Shown here: positions 31,571 to 42,087 of the stretch, one piece after another | Layout of the letters: each line of letters starts with the position of its first letter | How positions within the stretch are numbered: position 1 is the first letter of the stretch | Assembly (NCBI GenBank): GCA_945888535.1 | Contig: CAMDAN010000008.1 | Span: 1 to 44,527, forward strand | Length of the DNA: 44,527 bases | Origin: Bordetella parapertussis | GTDB taxonomy: Bacteria > Pseudomonadota > Gammaproteobacteria > Burkholderiales > Burkholderiaceae_C | Direction: 5' to 3' | Program-made: the position numbers and the translations under genes | Notes under the pieces: model-generated | Told to the model about the DNA's origin: nothing | Database searches by the model: none | Seen by the model: only the letters and a program-made list of their open reading frames with translations

Positions 31571-33550
31571 ATGACCAAGCAAACCCTTAATTTTCAAGCC
31601 GAAGTTGCGCAACTCCTGCACCTCGTTACCCACTCGCTCTATTCCAACAAAGAGATTTTTCTGCGTGAGTTAATTTCTAACGCATCTGACGCCTGCGACA
31701 AACTGCGCTTTGAAGCGATCAACGCACCCGATTTGTTGGAAAGCGACGCGGAGTTGAAAGTCAAAGTGACTTTTGATAAAGACGCCAAAACCTTGACCAT
31801 TACCGACAACGGCATTGGACTTTCCGAACAAGAAGCAATCGACAACCTGGGCACCATCGCTAAGAGCGGTACCAAGGACTTTGTCTCCAAACTCAGCGGC
31901 GACCAAAAAGCCGACTCCCAGCTTATCGGCCAGTTTGGGGTGGGCTTTTATTCTGGCTTTATCGTGGCCGACAAAATCACCGTGGAATCCCGCCGCGCAG
32001 GGTTGCCGGTGGCACAAGGCGTGCGTTGGGTCAGCGATGGCGGAGCCAGTGGCGGCGCTTTTGAAGTCGAAGCGATTTCTCGTGAGCAACGCGGCACCAG
32101 TGTGACCTTGCACCTGCGCGAGGACGCGCAAGACTATGCCAACGCTTGGAAAGTGAAAGGCATTATTAATAAATACTCGGACCACATCAGCCTTCCCATC
32201 TTGATGGAAAAGGAAGAATGGAAAGATGGCGAACTGATTAACCCCAGCGATGAAAGCGGCGGCCGCCAACCGGGCGCCATGGTTAAAACCGGCGACTGGG
32301 AAACGGTCAACAAAGCCAATGCGATTTGGGCCCGTGCAAAAAAAGACATAAGCCAAGAGCAATACGACGACTTCTACAAACAAATCAGCCACGATTTTGA
32401 AGCGCCCTTGGCCCACACGCACAACCGGGTGGAGGGAAGCACCGAATACACCCAACTGCTCTACATTCCCGGCAAAGCGCCCATGGATTTGTACAACCGC
32501 GAAAAAACCGCGGGCATCAAGTTATATGTCAAACGCGTGTTCATCATGGATGACGCCGAAGCCTTGCTCCCCACCTACCTGCGCTTTGTCAAAGGCGTGG
32601 TGGATTCAGCTGATTTACCGCTCAACGTCAGCCGAGAATTGCTACAAGAAAGCCGCGATGTCAAAGCCATTCGCGAGGGCTGTGCCAAACGCGTTTTAGG
32701 TATGCTCGAAGACTTAGCCAAACACGACATCGCACCGGCAGCCTCAGCCGATGGTGTGACCGATGTAGTCTCCGAAGAAGACAAAGCGCAGATCGGTAAA
32801 TACTCAAAGTTTTATGCGGAGTTTGGCGCGGTACTTAAAGAAGGCTTGGGCGAAGACTTTGCCAACAAAGACCGGCTTGCCAAACTCTTGCGCTTTGCCA
32901 GCACTAGCACGGATACCGCAAGCATCTCCCTTGCGGATTACAAAACGCGGATGAAAGAGGGCCAAGAGGCCATTTACTACATCACCGCAGACACCTTGGC
33001 TGCGGCTAAAAACAGCCCCCAACTGGAAGTGTTCAAGAAAAAAGGCATCGAAGTGCTTTTGATGACGGACCGGGTCGATGAGTGGGCGCTCAATTACCTG
33101 CAAGACTTTGACGGCACGCCCATGCAAAGCGTTGCCAAAGGGGCCGTCGATTTGGGTAGCTTGCAAGACGATACTGAAAAGAAGGCCGCCGAAGAAGCCG
33201 CAGAAACTTTCAAGCCCCTGCTGGCTAAACTCAAAGAAGCGCTTAAAGACAAGGCCGAAGATGTTCGCGTAACCACCCGCTTGGTGGATAGCCCCGCCTG
33301 TTTGGTGGTGCAAGACCACGGCATGAGCACGCAGTTGGCGCGTATGCTCAAACAAGCCGGACAAGCGGCGCCTGAAGTCAAGCCTGTTTTAGAAGTGAAC
33401 GCAGAACACGCATTGGTGAAAAAACTCGACGGCTCGGTGCACTTTCATGACCTTGCGCATATTTTGTTTGACCAGGCCTTGCTTGCTGAAGGCGGCATGC
33501 CTGCAGACCCGGCCGCTTACGTCAAGCGCGTGAACGCTTTGTTAGTTTAA
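31571..33550 (+). CDS. htpG: Molecular chaperone HtpG (bacterial Hsp90)
   Basis: A 659-residue Hsp90 homologue. The N-terminal GHKL ATPase domain has [17 protein letters not shown] (residues 31-47; E33 catalytic, N37 Mg binding), DNGIGLS and [11 protein letters not shown]; the middle domain contains SREL and QESRDVKAI, and the C-terminal dimerisation domain runs from about 530. It refolds or stabilises client proteins under stress in the cytosol. E. coli HtpG has 624 residues, so this is slightly longer. It heads a unit with FKBP isomerase and dbpA and sits behind a sigma-32 type promoter at 31474-31501. Confidence 0.98.
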   Translation: MTKQTLNFQAEVAQLLHLVTHSLYSNKEIFLRELISNASDACDKLRFEAINAPDLLESDAELKVKVTFDKDAKTLTITDNGIGLSEQEAIDNLGTIAKSGTKDFVSKLSGDQKADSQLIGQFGVGFYSGFIVADKITVESRRAGLPVAQGVRWVSDGGASGGAFEVEAISREQRGTSVTLHLREDAQDYANAWKVKGIINKYSDHISLPILMEKEEWKDGELINPSDESGGRQPGAMVKTGDWETVNKANAIWARAKKDISQEQYDDFYKQISHDFEAPLAHTHNRVEGSTEYTQLLYIPGKAPMDLYNREKTAGIKLYVKRVFIMDDAEALLPTYLRFVKGVVDSADLPLNVSRELLQESRDVKAIREGCAKRVLGMLEDLAKHDIAPAASADGVTDVVSEEDKAQIGKYSKFYAEFGAVLKEGLGEDFANKDRLAKLLRFASTSTDTASISLADYKTRMKEGQEAIYYITADTLAAAKNSPQLEVFKKKGIEVLLMTDRVDEWALNYLQDFDGTPMQSVAKGAVDLGSLQDDTEKKAAEEAAETFKPLLAKLKEALKDKAEDVRVTTRLVDSPACLVVQDHGMSTQLARMLKQAGQAAPEVKPVLEVNAEHALVKKLDGSVHFHDLAHILFDQALLAEGGMPADPAAYVKRVNALLV

Positions 33551-33558
33551 GGATTCCT

Positions 33559-34002
33559 ATGAAAAAAACCTTTTTGACTCTCGCCCTTTCAGCACTCTTG
33601 GCCAGCGCCTCACCCGCGTGGGCGGCTGACGCTGTGACCCAAGCTGCGGCCAAAGAAACCGGCGCCATGGTCACACCCAGTGGCTTGGTGTACCGCTCAC
33701 TCAAAGATGGCACAGGCGCTAGCCCCAAAGCTACTGACACCGTGAAGGTGCACTACCGCGGCACCTTTCCCGATGGCCGTGAATTTGACAGCTCCTACAA
33801 ACGAAATGAAGCCATTGAGTTTCCTTTGAGCGGCGTGATTGCCTGTTGGACCGAAGGCGTGCAGCGCATGAAGGTCGGCGGTAAAGCCAAGCTCACTTGC
33901 CCAGCGTCCATTGCCTACGGAGCGCGTGGCGCAGGCAGCGCCATACCGCCCAACGCGACGATTTTGTTTGAGGTGGAGTTGCTTGCCATTAACGGCAAAT
34001 GA
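33559..34002 (+). CDS. Periplasmic FKBP-type peptidyl-prolyl cis-trans isomerase
   Basis: A 147-residue protein with a signal peptide of about 22 residues (MKKTFLTLALSALLASASPAWA) and one FKBP domain (about 50-146): VKVHYRGTFPDGREFDSSYKR, FPLSGVIACWTEGVQRMKVGGKAKLTCPASIAYG and NATILFEVELLAI. It speeds proline isomerisation during folding of exported proteins. It is shorter than FkpA (about 250-270) because the helical dimerisation region is absent, being closer to single-domain FkpB-like/Mip-truncated forms. It begins 8 bases after htpG and overlaps dbpA by 4 bases, so it is probably induced with htpG by heat. Confidence 0.93.
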   Translation: MKKTFLTLALSALLASASPAWAADAVTQAAAKETGAMVTPSGLVYRSLKDGTGASPKATDTVKVHYRGTFPDGREFDSSYKRNEAIEFPLSGVIACWTEGVQRMKVGGKAKLTCPASIAYGARGAGSAIPPNATILFEVELLAINGK

Positions 34003-35393
34003 CTTTAAAAACCAACGCGTTTGCAACGCTGGCATTGGCCCCGGCCACCTTGGCCAATTTGGAGCAGTTAGGCTATTTGGAGATGACGCCGATTCAGGCC
34101 GCCAGCCTGCCCGTGGCGCTGGCGGGTACCGATCTGATCGCCCAAGCCAAAACCGGTAGCGGGAAAACCGTCGCCTTTGCCTTGGCGCTTTTGGCCAAAC
34201 TTAATCCACGTTGGTTTTCGGTACAAGCCATGGTGATGTGCCCTACCCGCGAACTGGCCGACCAAGTGACGGTGGAAATTCGCCGCTTGGCGCGAGCCCA
34301 AGACAACATCAAGGTGGTGACCTTGTGCGGCGGTATTGCTTTGCGCGGCCAACGCGCTTCGCTCGAGAACGGGGCACACATTGTGGTGGGTACGCCCGGA
34401 CGCATCATGGACCATCTGGAGCGCGGCTACTTGGTGCTCGATGGCTTAAATACATTGGTCCTAGACGAAGCCGATCGGATGTTGGACATGGGATTTTTTG
34501 ACGACATTGCCAAGGTCGTCAAACAAACGCCCAAAGAGCGCCAAACCTTGTTGTTCTCAGCCACCTATCCTGAGGGCATAGAGAAGCTAGCGCGCCAATT
34601 CATGCGGACTCCACAGCAAATCAAGATCGAAGCGCCCCAAGCCCAAAGCCAAATTGAGCAGCGCTTTTATGAAGTCACGCGCGCCAACCGTTTGGAAACC
34701 GTGGGCAAGTTGTTGATGCATTTTCGACCTGTCAGTACGTTGGCGTTTTGTAATACCAAACAACAGTGCAAAGACCTGGTGGACTTACTGCAACAACAAG
34801 GTTTTAACGCATTGGCGTTGTACGGCGAACTCGAACAACGCGAGCGTGACCAAGTACTCGCGCAATTTTCAAATCGCAGTTGTTCGGTTCTGGTTGCCAC
34901 AGACGTCGCCTCACGGGGACTCGATATCAACCAACTCGAAGCTGTGATCAACGTAGACATCACGCCCGACCCGGAGGTCCATGTGCACCGTGTGGGTCGA
35001 ACTGGTCGCGCCGGCGCGTCTGGTTTGGCGCTGAGCTTGGCCAGCATGAACGACATGGGTGCAGTCGGGAAAATTGAGCAGTACCAGCATTTTTCAAGCA
35101 CCTGGTTTGGTCTTGAAACGCTCACCCCCGCCAGCAAAGATCCCTTGCTCGCGCCCATGGTGAGCTTGCAAATACTGGGCGGGAGAAAAGAAAAAATTCG
35201 CCCAGGTGATGTCTTGGGTGCGCTAACCAATGACGAAGGCGGGCCCGCATACACGCGAGACCAAATCGGCAAAATTCAAGTGACTGAATTTTGTACCTTT
35301 GTGGCGGTGGATCGACAAATTGCCAGCGCGGCCTGCGCCAAACTCAATGCGGGACGCATCAAAGGAAAGTCGGTCAAAGTTCGTATGATGTAA
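33999..35393 (+). CDS. dbpA: ATP-dependent RNA helicase DbpA
   Basis: A 464-residue DEAD-box helicase. In order: Q motif region (MTPIQAASLP), motif I AKTGSGKT (50-57), PTREL, GTPGR, motif II DEAD (156-159), motif III SAT (187-189), motif V and HRVGRTGR. The C-terminal domain (about 390-464, KIRPGDVLGALTNDEGGPAYTRDQIGKIQ) is the DbpA RNA-binding domain, which recognises hairpin 92 of 23S rRNA and so targets 50S subunit assembly. The start ATG overlaps the FKBP stop by 4 bases (ATGA). The position in a stress operon may link ribosome repair to heat shock. It is followed 25 bases later by an alpha/beta hydrolase. Confidence 0.95.
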   Translation: MTLKTNAFATLALAPATLANLEQLGYLEMTPIQAASLPVALAGTDLIAQAKTGSGKTVAFALALLAKLNPRWFSVQAMVMCPTRELADQVTVEIRRLARAQDNIKVVTLCGGIALRGQRASLENGAHIVVGTPGRIMDHLERGYLVLDGLNTLVLDEADRMLDMGFFDDIAKVVKQTPKERQTLLFSATYPEGIEKLARQFMRTPQQIKIEAPQAQSQIEQRFYEVTRANRLETVGKLLMHFRPVSTLAFCNTKQQCKDLVDLLQQQGFNALALYGELEQRERDQVLAQFSNRSCSVLVATDVASRGLDINQLEAVINVDITPDPEVHVHRVGRTGRAGASGLALSLASMNDMGAVGKIEQYQHFSSTWFGLETLTPASKDPLLAPMVSLQILGGRKEKIRPGDVLGALTNDEGGPAYTRDQIGKIQVTEFCTFVAVDRQIASAACAKLNAGRIKGKSVKVRMM

Positions 35394-35418
35394 GGGCATC
35401 ATTCAGGAGCACTGCCCT

Positions 35419-36294
35419 ATGTCTACCTCTGCCAAGCGTCCGCTGTACCGCGATTTCACTGAGCAATCGCAAATCGATGCCCAGTACAACCCTTCTATAG
35501 CTTTAAGCGACCCCAGCGCGCCGGGCAAACACTTTGTAGCGCAAAGTACTTTGGCGCGCTCGACCTTGCGCCATGTGCTGGACGTTCCCTATGGGCCAAC
35601 CGTCCACGAGACCTTGGATATTTTTCCGGCAGACCAGCCCAATGCCCCGGTCTTTGTGTTTATCCATGGCGGCTATTGGCGCGCACTCTCAAGCAAAGAA
35701 TTCAGTAGCGTTGCCTTGGGTCTGCACCAGCGTGGCATCACGACCGTCGTGGTGAATTACGATTTATGCCCGCATGTCACGCTCGATGAAATTACCCGCC
35801 AAGTTCGCGCTGCCGTGGCTTGGACTTTGCGCAATATTGCTTACCATGGGGGCGACCCACAACGCGTCGCAGTGGGTGGACATTCGGCGGGTGGGCACTT
35901 AACAGCCATGTGCTTGCAGACCGAATGGGCGCGCGACTATGGCCTTCCCCAAGACCCGCTGAAAGCTGCGCTTTGCATCAGCGGTTTGTACGACCTCGCA
36001 CCCCTGCGCTGCAGTTATTTGCAACCCCTGATTCAACTCGATGTTGGCACCATCCAAAGAAACTCCCCCGCCTTTTTGGTGCGCCCCAGCAAAACGCCCA
36101 CATGGATCACTTGGGGTGGTGCAGAGACCACCGAGTTTTCTCGCCAATCCCAGTTATTTCACGCATCATGGAGCGCCCAAGGCAATCATTCGACTTTAAA
36201 AGCCATTGACGGCGCGGATCACTTTACAGTGATTGCGGGCTTCGACTCGCCTGACAGCGAACTTTGCAACTGGCTCGCGCAGTCACTGGCGTGA
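35419..36294 (+). CDS. Alpha/beta hydrolase, arylformamidase-like (HGGYW type)
   Basis: A 291-residue cytosolic hydrolase. The oxyanion motif HGGYW is at residues 83-87, the nucleophile elbow GGHSAGG at 153-159 (S156), and the likely catalytic histidine H268 in DGADHF. HGGYW is the hallmark of eukaryotic-type kynurenine formamidases (BNA7/AFMID); the bacterial KynB family is unrelated, so arylformamidase or another esterase function is possible. No other kyn genes are nearby. The start ATG 35419 follows AGGAGC; it lies 25 bases after dbpA and could be the last gene of the htpG unit. A short hairpin (36300-36315, TGCGGG/CCCGCA) lies just beyond its stop but has no U-run. Confidence 0.85.
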   Translation: MSTSAKRPLYRDFTEQSQIDAQYNPSIALSDPSAPGKHFVAQSTLARSTLRHVLDVPYGPTVHETLDIFPADQPNAPVFVFIHGGYWRALSSKEFSSVALGLHQRGITTVVVNYDLCPHVTLDEITRQVRAAVAWTLRNIAYHGGDPQRVAVGGHSAGGHLTAMCLQTEWARDYGLPQDPLKAALCISGLYDLAPLRCSYLQPLIQLDVGTIQRNSPAFLVRPSKTPTWITWGGAETTEFSRQSQLFHASWSAQGNHSTLKAIDGADHFTVIAGFDSPDSELCNWLAQSLA

Positions 36295-36384
36295 CCCTCT
36301 GCGGGTAAACCCGCAAAACAGTCCTGCATAGGCGCTGCACAATAGGTTTCGTTTTATCAAGATGCCTATTGAGCGCACCTGCCC

Positions 36385-37554
36385 ATGACCACCGCAAACC
36401 TGCACGCCGAACCCTACCGCGACCACAAACGCTATGCGTGGTTGTTGTCCCTGCTTATTCCCACCACCGTATTGATCGGGCCAGCTTTGATGCTCAACTC
36501 CGGTGAAGCATGGATGCTTTGGCTTCCAGTGGTTTTCTTTTATACGATCGTGCCTTTGTTCGATCGCATACTCGGCGAAGATCAGAGTAATCCACCTGAA
36601 TCGGCAGTGCCTGCGCTTGACGCTGATCTGTATTACCGTTGGATTACCTATTTACTCGCGCCCGTGTTGTGGGCTGCGTTCATTTTTAGCGCTTGGTTTG
36701 TTTCACGCTTTGACTTACCTTTACACGCGATGTTTGCGATGGTACTGATCAGCGGCTCAGTGGGTGGCTTTTGTATTAACTTAGGTCATGAACTCGGGCA
36801 TAAAAATACCCAGCTTGAAAAATGGTTGGCAAAAATAGTTTTAGCTCCTTCAGGGTACGGGCATTTTTTTATTGAACACAACCGAGGCCACCACCGCGAT
36901 GCGGCAACCCCCGCTGACCCAGCGTCTTCACGGATGGGGGAGTCCATCTACCGCTTTGTTCTTCGGGAAATGCCAGGCGCCTGGTTTCGCGCATGGGAGC
37001 TTGAAAAATCCCGTTTACAGAAAGCAGGTTTGCCCGTTTTTTCACTCCACAACGAAATCATCCAACCGGCGCTATTGACCCTGGCTTTGTGGTCGGGCTT
37101 GGTGGCGTGGTTGGGTTGGAACGTATTGCCATTTTTAGTTGTCGCGTCGTTTTGGGCTAATTTTCAACTGACCTCGGCCAACTACATTGAGCATTACGGT
37201 TTGCTCAGACGCCAACGCGCTCCCGGAAAATACGAGGCGTGTCAGCCCCACCACTCTTGGAACAGCAACCATATTTTCTCCAATTGGATTTTGTTTCACT
37301 TGCAGCGCCACTCCGACCACCATGCACACCCCCTGCGCCGTTACCAGTCTTTACGCCACTTCGACAACTTGCCGACTTTGCCCAGTGGCTACTTTGCGAT
37401 GTTTTTGGTCGCCTATATTCCGCCGCTGTGGCGGGCCGTCATGGATCCTCGATTGATCGCCAGCGTGGGTCGCGATACCGCAAACATCAATATCGATCCG
37501 CAAAGTCGCGCAACCCTCATTGCGCGCTATGGGCTCACCGAGAGCCATTCATAA
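36385..37554 (+). CDS. AlkB-like integral-membrane alkane/fatty-acid hydroxylase
   Basis: A 389-residue non-haem di-iron membrane enzyme with about six membrane segments. All histidine boxes are visible: HELGHK (135-140), EHNRGHH (164-170), NYIEHYG (266-272) and LQRHSDHH (306-313). This is the alkane 1-monooxygenase (AlkB) pattern, including the NYIEHYG box that separates AlkB from desaturases. AlkB inserts oxygen into terminal carbons of alkanes using rubredoxin as electron donor. No rubredoxin gene or fused rubredoxin domain is in the window. It starts a two-gene unit with the tandem thioredoxin-fold protein, 12 bases downstream. Confidence 0.9.
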   Translation: MTTANLHAEPYRDHKRYAWLLSLLIPTTVLIGPALMLNSGEAWMLWLPVVFFYTIVPLFDRILGEDQSNPPESAVPALDADLYYRWITYLLAPVLWAAFIFSAWFVSRFDLPLHAMFAMVLISGSVGGFCINLGHELGHKNTQLEKWLAKIVLAPSGYGHFFIEHNRGHHRDAATPADPASSRMGESIYRFVLREMPGAWFRAWELEKSRLQKAGLPVFSLHNEIIQPALLTLALWSGLVAWLGWNVLPFLVVASFWANFQLTSANYIEHYGLLRRQRAPGKYEACQPHHSWNSNHIFSNWILFHLQRHSDHHAHPLRRYQSLRHFDNLPTLPSGYFAMFLVAYIPPLWRAVMDPRLIASVGRDTANINIDPQSRATLIARYGLTESHS

Positions 37555-37566
37555 AGCACTTAAACC

Positions 37567-38721
37567 ATGTCACTTAAAACTTGGCTGACTCCGAGAGTCA
37601 TGCAGTACCTGCTGTCGCCTGCGCGTTTGGAATTCAAACGCCTCCGCTTTGAATCCCGAAGGGCCGCTCGCAAAGAAGGACAGGTGGTTCATTTTTTTCA
37701 CCAAGAAGACGATCCCTATAGCCAATTATTGGCGTCCGTATTGCCGCAGTTTCAAGCGCGGTACCACATTCAAATGGAGATCCATTGCGTCAGCGCACCC
37801 AGCGACGCTGCCGCGCCGGAGCGCGCATTGCTTGAGGCCTACAGCCAGCGCGATGCAGCCCTCTTGGCGCAACACTACGGCATTGATAGTTCAAACGCGT
37901 CGCCCTTGCGCGCAAGTAACCCCCATGAAACACGAGAACAAGCGGACAAGTTGCGCAAGCGCCTAGGGCACTACCTGGGCGCGACGCTGTGGTTTGGCGG
38001 AGAGTGGTATTGGGGGGTTGACCGCTTACACCACCTCGAAAAACGCTTGCAAGACTTAGGGCTCCAAACTCCGCAATTCCAGCAAGACGCTGCGCCTTTT
38101 CTTTTCCCTCCTGGCGAAGACCTTCAACACGCGGTTTCTTTAACGAATCCACCAGCCATTGATTTCTTTTTCTCCTTTCGCAGCCCCTATTCCGCCATCG
38201 TGGCCCCCCGGGTGTTTGAACTCGCGCGCCGCACGGGCGCGCAGGTGAATTTGCGCTACGTTTTGCCCATGGTGATGCGCGGGTTGCCTGTCCCCCGTGA
38301 AAAACGCATGTACATCGTCTTTGACACCGCCAGAGAAGCGCGCATGCGCAGCATTCCTTTTGGCCGTTTGAATGACCCCGTAGGAAAACCCACCGAGCGC
38401 GGACTCGCGCTCATGCCCTTGGCCTTGGCGCAAGGCAAAGGCGAAAGCTATGTGCTGTCGTTTATGCAAGGGGTGTGGGCTGAAGGTCTTGACGCTGGCA
38501 GCGACACAGACTTGCGAAAAATCGTTGAACGCTCCGGGCTGCTCTGGACGCAAGCTAAGGAAGCACTCGATCTCGATGAATGGCGAACGGTGGCAGAAGC
38601 GAACCGCAGCGCGATGTTTGCACTCGGGCTTTGGGGCGTCCCTTCATTTCACGTTGGCAACACCGCGGTTTGGGGCCAAGACCGCTTGTGGGCGGTCCAA
38701 GAGGCGCTATTGAATAAGTAA
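37567..38721 (+). CDS. Tandem DsbA/HCCA-isomerase-like thioredoxin-fold protein
   Basis: A 384-residue protein with two copies of the same fold. The C-terminal copy (about 197-384) is a clear 2-hydroxychromene-2-carboxylate isomerase/DsbA-like domain: IDFFFSFRSPYSAIVAPRVFELA at its start, GLWGVPSFHVGNTAVWGQDRLWAVQEAL at its end. The N-terminal copy (about 39-160) matches at both ends: VVHFFHQEDDPYSQLL and GATLWFGGEWYWGVDRLHHLEKRL. Neither copy has a CxxC redox pair; a serine sits in each (DPYS 49-52, SPYS 206-209), as in glutathione-dependent isomerases. The annotation of the single-domain family is thus a glutathione S-transferase kappa/HCCA-type enzyme. Function is unknown; it follows alkB by 12 bases. 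Confidence 0.8.
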   Translation: MSLKTWLTPRVMQYLLSPARLEFKRLRFESRRAARKEGQVVHFFHQEDDPYSQLLASVLPQFQARYHIQMEIHCVSAPSDAAAPERALLEAYSQRDAALLAQHYGIDSSNASPLRASNPHETREQADKLRKRLGHYLGATLWFGGEWYWGVDRLHHLEKRLQDLGLQTPQFQQDAAPFLFPPGEDLQHAVSLTNPPAIDFFFSFRSPYSAIVAPRVFELARRTGAQVNLRYVLPMVMRGLPVPREKRMYIVFDTAREARMRSIPFGRLNDPVGKPTERGLALMPLALAQGKGESYVLSFMQGVWAEGLDAGSDTDLRKIVERSGLLWTQAKEALDLDEWRTVAEANRSAMFALGLWGVPSFHVGNTAVWGQDRLWAVQEALLNK

Positions 38722-38733
38722 GCTCAAGCTCAA

Positions 38734-41700
38734 TTACATATTGCGTCGGTATTGCCCGCCGACTTCAAATAAGGCGTTGGTAATTTGGCCTAGTGAACAC
38801 ACACGGACTGCGTCCATCAACACGTCGAACATGTTGTCGTTCGCAATAACTGCCTGCTGCAAGCGCAACAGCATCGCAGGCGCTGCTTTCGCATGGCGAG
38901 AATGAAAATCATGTAGCCGCTTGAGTTGGCTTTGCTTTTCTTCTTCTGTTGAACGGGCTAACTCCAATTTATCCATGACCTGATCGCCATGGGGATTGCG
39001 GAAGGTATTCACACCAATAATCGGCAACTCCCCCGTGTGCTTGAGCATTTCGTAATGCATCGATTCGTCTTGGATCTGACCACGCTGGTAACCCGTTTCC
39101 ATCGCACCCAACACGCCGCCGCGTTCGGCTAATTTTTCAAATTCTGCCAACACCGCTTCTTCGACCAACTCGGTGAGGTCTTCAATAATGAAAGCGCCTT
39201 GGCTGGGGTTTTCATTTTTGGCTAGGCCCCACTCACGGTTAATGATGAGTTGAATGGCCATGGCACGGCGCACACTCTCTTCGGTCGGCGTGGTGATGGC
39301 TTCGTCAAAGGCGTTGGTGTGTAAGGAATTGCAGTTATCGTAAATCGCAATCAAGGCCTGTAGCGTGGTGCGGATGTCATTGAATTGAATTTCCTGGGCA
39401 TGCAAACTGCGCCCGCTGGTTTGGATGTGGTATTTCAGTTTTTGGCTGCGCTCGTTGGCGCCGTATTTGTCGCGCATGGCGACCGCCCAAATGCGCCGTG
39501 CAACGCGGCCCAAGACGGTGTACTCTGGGTCCATGCCGTTGCTAAAGAAGAACGAGAGGTTAGGCGCAAAGTCATCAATGTGCATACCCCGCGCCAAATA
39601 GGCTTCTACAAAGGTAAATCCATTAGACAAGGTAAATGCCAGTTGGCTGATCGGGTTCGCGCCGGCTTCAGCGATGTGGTAACCACTGATCGATACGCTA
39701 TAGAAGTTACGAACATTGTGATGAACAAAATACTGGGCGATATCGCCCATGACTTTGAGGCTGAACTCGGTGGAGTAAATACAGGTGTTTTGGCCTTGGT
39801 CTTCTTTCAAAATATCCGCCTGCACCGTGCCGCGTACATTGGCTAAAACCCATTCCTTGATTTTCGCAATCTCCGTATCGGTGGGAGCGCGCTTGTTTTC
39901 GGTTTGAAACTTTTCGATATTTTGGTCGATCGCGGTGTTCATGAACATCGCCAATATGGATGGCGCGGGTCCATTGATCGTCATGGATACGCTAGTTGCT
40001 GGGTTGCATAAGTCGAAGCCGCCATACAACACCTTCATATCATCCAGCGTGGCAATACTCACGCCTGAGTTGCCGACCTTTCCGTAAATATCAGGACGCA
40101 GATCGGGATCGTTTCCATAGAGCGTGACCGAATCGAATGCCGTAGACAAACGCTTGGCCGGCATGCCTTCCGATAAAAGCTTGAAGCGCCGGTTGGTTCT
40201 AAACGCGTCACCTTCCCCTGCAAACATGCGGGTGGGGTCTTCACCCTCACGCTTAAACGCAAACGTACCTGCGGTATAGGGGAAGCTTCCAGGAACGTTA
40301 TCGAGCATCAGCCACTTCAATATTTCGCCATGGTCTTCGTAGGTTGGCAAAGCCACTTTGCGAATGGTGGTGCCACTGAGAGATTTACTAGTAAGCGCCG
40401 TGCGAATTTCTTTGTCGCGAATTTTCACCACATATTCATCCCCGGCGTAGGCCGCTTGCATCTCGGGCCACTGCGTGAGTAATTTACGGGCGTTGGCGTT
40501 TTGCAATTGTTCTCTTTGAACCGCTAAATCGATTGCAGCCTCTGAAGCGCGGGCTTTTCCGGGTTTACCGACCTCTAGCATCGCAGCCGCAGCGCGCAAC
40601 TGCTGAATTTCACGCGCAAGCGCGGACTGCGCTTTGGCTTGTTTTTTATACCCATGCACGGTATCGCTAATTTCGGCAAGGTAGCGGGTTCGTGCAGCGG
40701 GAACCACGGGGGTTTGGTTACTGCTAAAGCGAACATTGACCAGAGGCAAAACGCTGGGCTTAACGGTTAAACCCAAGGACTGCAAACGCGGCAGCATGGC
40801 TTGGTAAAGGGCCGTTACGCCATCGTCATTAAAGCGGGCCGCCATAGTTCCAAAAACGGGCATGGTGTCGGCTGCCACACTCCACGCCTCGCGGTTTCGT
40901 TGCACTTGCTTAGACACATCGCGCAGCGCATCACTGGCCCCCTTGCGATCAAACTTATTGATCGCTACAAATTCAGCGAAATCCAACATATCAATTTTTT
41001 CAAGCTGGCTGGCCGCACCAAACTCAGGTGTCATGACATACAAAGGCACATCCACCAAGGGTGCAATAGCCGCATCGCCTTGGCCGATTCCTGAAGTCTC
41101 CACCACAATGAGATCAAACCCCGTTACTTTGCAAGCTGCAATCACATCAGGCAAGGCCAGACTAATCTCGGAACCGAAATCTCGGGTGGCCAAACTGCGC
41201 ATAAAGACGCGTTGCCCGCTCTCTCCTTGCGACTCCTGGGTTGTCCATGGCGAGATCGCATTCATGCGAATCCGGTCTCCTAGCAAAGCGCCACCACTTT
41301 TGCGGCGCGAAGGATCGATGGAGATGACTGCGATGCGCAAACTGTCAGCACAGTCCAAACGCAAGCGGCGAATCAATTCATCGGTCAACGATGATTTCCC
41401 TGCGCCGCCGGTTCCGGTAATTCCAATCGTTGGGATTTTTTTGTTGACAGCTTTTTTGCGAATGTCTTGAAGTAAGCCATCGTTGAGTTGCTTTCCCTCG
41501 ATAGCCGTGAGCAGTTGGGCCAATGCGCGCCAATGGGCATCGGTATGGCCCTCAATGGCTGATATGGCCTGGGGTGCAAAGCCCGAAATATCCTTATCGC
41601 AGCGCATGACCATCTCGCCAATCATTCCCGCAAGTCCCATTTTTTGCCCATCTTCGGGGCTGTAAATACGGCTTACGCCATAGGCTTGCAACTCTTTGAT

Positions 41701-42048
41701 TTCAGAAGGAACAATCACCCCGCCGCCGCCGCCAAAGACTTGTATATGCGAGCCGCCTCGGCTTTTGAGCAAGTCCACCATGTATTTGAAATACTCCACA
41801 TGGCCGCCTTGGTAGGAACTAATCGCAATGCCTTGTACATCTTCTTGAAGCGCAGCGGTTACCACCTCTTCGACGCTGCGGTTGTGCCCGAGGTGAATCA
41901 CTTCAGCGCCCATGCCTTGCAAGATACGACGCATGATGTTGATGGCGGCATCGTGTCCATCAAACAAGCTGGCTGCGGTCACAAAGCGGACTTTGTGGGT
42001 GGGCCGGTAATTGGCTAAGGCGGTGTATTCAGCAGCAAGATTGGTCAT
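38734..42048 (-). CDS. icmF: Fused isobutyryl-CoA mutase IcmF
   Basis: A 1104-residue fusion. Residues about 18-150 bind adenosylcobalamin ([14 protein letters not shown]32 the Co ligand, then [14 protein letters not shown]). Residues about 205-410 are a MeaB-like G-protein chaperone (Walker [10 protein letters not shown] 212-220, NKFD for guanine). Residues about 540-1104 are the mutase ([60 protein letters not shown]). Phenylalanine in [10 protein letters not shown] points to isobutyryl-CoA instead of methylmalonyl-CoA as substrate. It interconverts isobutyryl- and butyryl-CoA and its G domain protects and reloads the cofactor. It starts at 42048, 39 bases from a perfect 24-base palindrome. 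Separate from the other CoA genes here, it is a natural part of branched-chain acyl-CoA metabolism. Confidence 0.95.
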   Translation of the reverse strand: MTNLAAEYTALANYRPTHKVRFVTAASLFDGHDAAINIMRRILQGMGAEVIHLGHNRSVEEVVTAALQEDVQGIAISSYQGGHVEYFKYMVDLLKSRGGSHIQVFGGGGGVIVPSEIKELQAYGVSRIYSPEDGQKMGLAGMIGEMVMRCDKDISGFAPQAISAIEGHTDAHWRALAQLLTAIEGKQLNDGLLQDIRKKAVNKKIPTIGITGTGGAGKSSLTDELIRRLRLDCADSLRIAVISIDPSRRKSGGALLGDRIRMNAISPWTTQESQGESGQRVFMRSLATRDFGSEISLALPDVIAACKVTGFDLIVVETSGIGQGDAAIAPLVDVPLYVMTPEFGAASQLEKIDMLDFAEFVAINKFDRKGASDALRDVSKQVQRNREAWSVAADTMPVFGTMAARFNDDGVTALYQAMLPRLQSLGLTVKPSVLPLVNVRFSSNQTPVVPAARTRYLAEISDTVHGYKKQAKAQSALAREIQQLRAAAAMLEVGKPGKARASEAAIDLAVQREQLQNANARKLLTQWPEMQAAYAGDEYVVKIRDKEIRTALTSKSLSGTTIRKVALPTYEDHGEILKWLMLDNVPGSFPYTAGTFAFKREGEDPTRMFAGEGDAFRTNRRFKLLSEGMPAKRLSTAFDSVTLYGNDPDLRPDIYGKVGNSGVSIATLDDMKVLYGGFDLCNPATSVSMTINGPAPSILAMFMNTAIDQNIEKFQTENKRAPTDTEIAKIKEWVLANVRGTVQADILKEDQGQNTCIYSTEFSLKVMGDIAQYFVHHNVRNFYSVSISGYHIAEAGANPISQLAFTLSNGFTFVEAYLARGMHIDDFAPNLSFFFSNGMDPEYTVLGRVARRIWAVAMRDKYGANERSQKLKYHIQTSGRSLHAQEIQFNDIRTTLQALIAIYDNCNSLHTNAFDEAITTPTEESVRRAMAIQLIINREWGLAKNENPSQGAFIIEDLTELVEEAVLAEFEKLAERGGVLGAMETGYQRGQIQDESMHYEMLKHTGELPIIGVNTFRNPHGDQVMDKLELARSTEEEKQSQLKRLHDFHSRHAKAAPAMLLRLQQAVIANDNMFDVLMDAVRVCSLGQITNALFEVGGQYRRNM

Positions 42049-42087
42049 AGGACAGGGCTCTCAAAAGACAGTAGAAAACGCAAAGGA

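Noticed and set aside
31670..32455. A 261-codon open frame on the minus strand within htpG
   Set aside because: It is opposite the conserved HtpG ATPase and middle domains; it is a codon-bias shadow with no motif or ribosome site.
35419..36294. Naming the alpha/beta hydrolase kynB
   Set aside because: Bacterial KynB is a metal-dependent family unrelated to this serine hydrolase; HGGYW supports only an arylformamidase-like label.
36300..36315. TGCGGG-TAAA-CCCGCA hairpin after the alpha/beta hydrolase as a terminator
   Set aside because: Only 6 pairs and followed by AAACAG without a U-run, so not a convincing terminator; mentioned with the gene only.
38734..42048. Annotating the fusion as methylmalonyl-CoA mutase
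   Set aside because: The fused G-protein domain between the B12 domain and the mutase, and the [10 protein letters not shown] substrate-loop phenylalanine, fit IcmF better.
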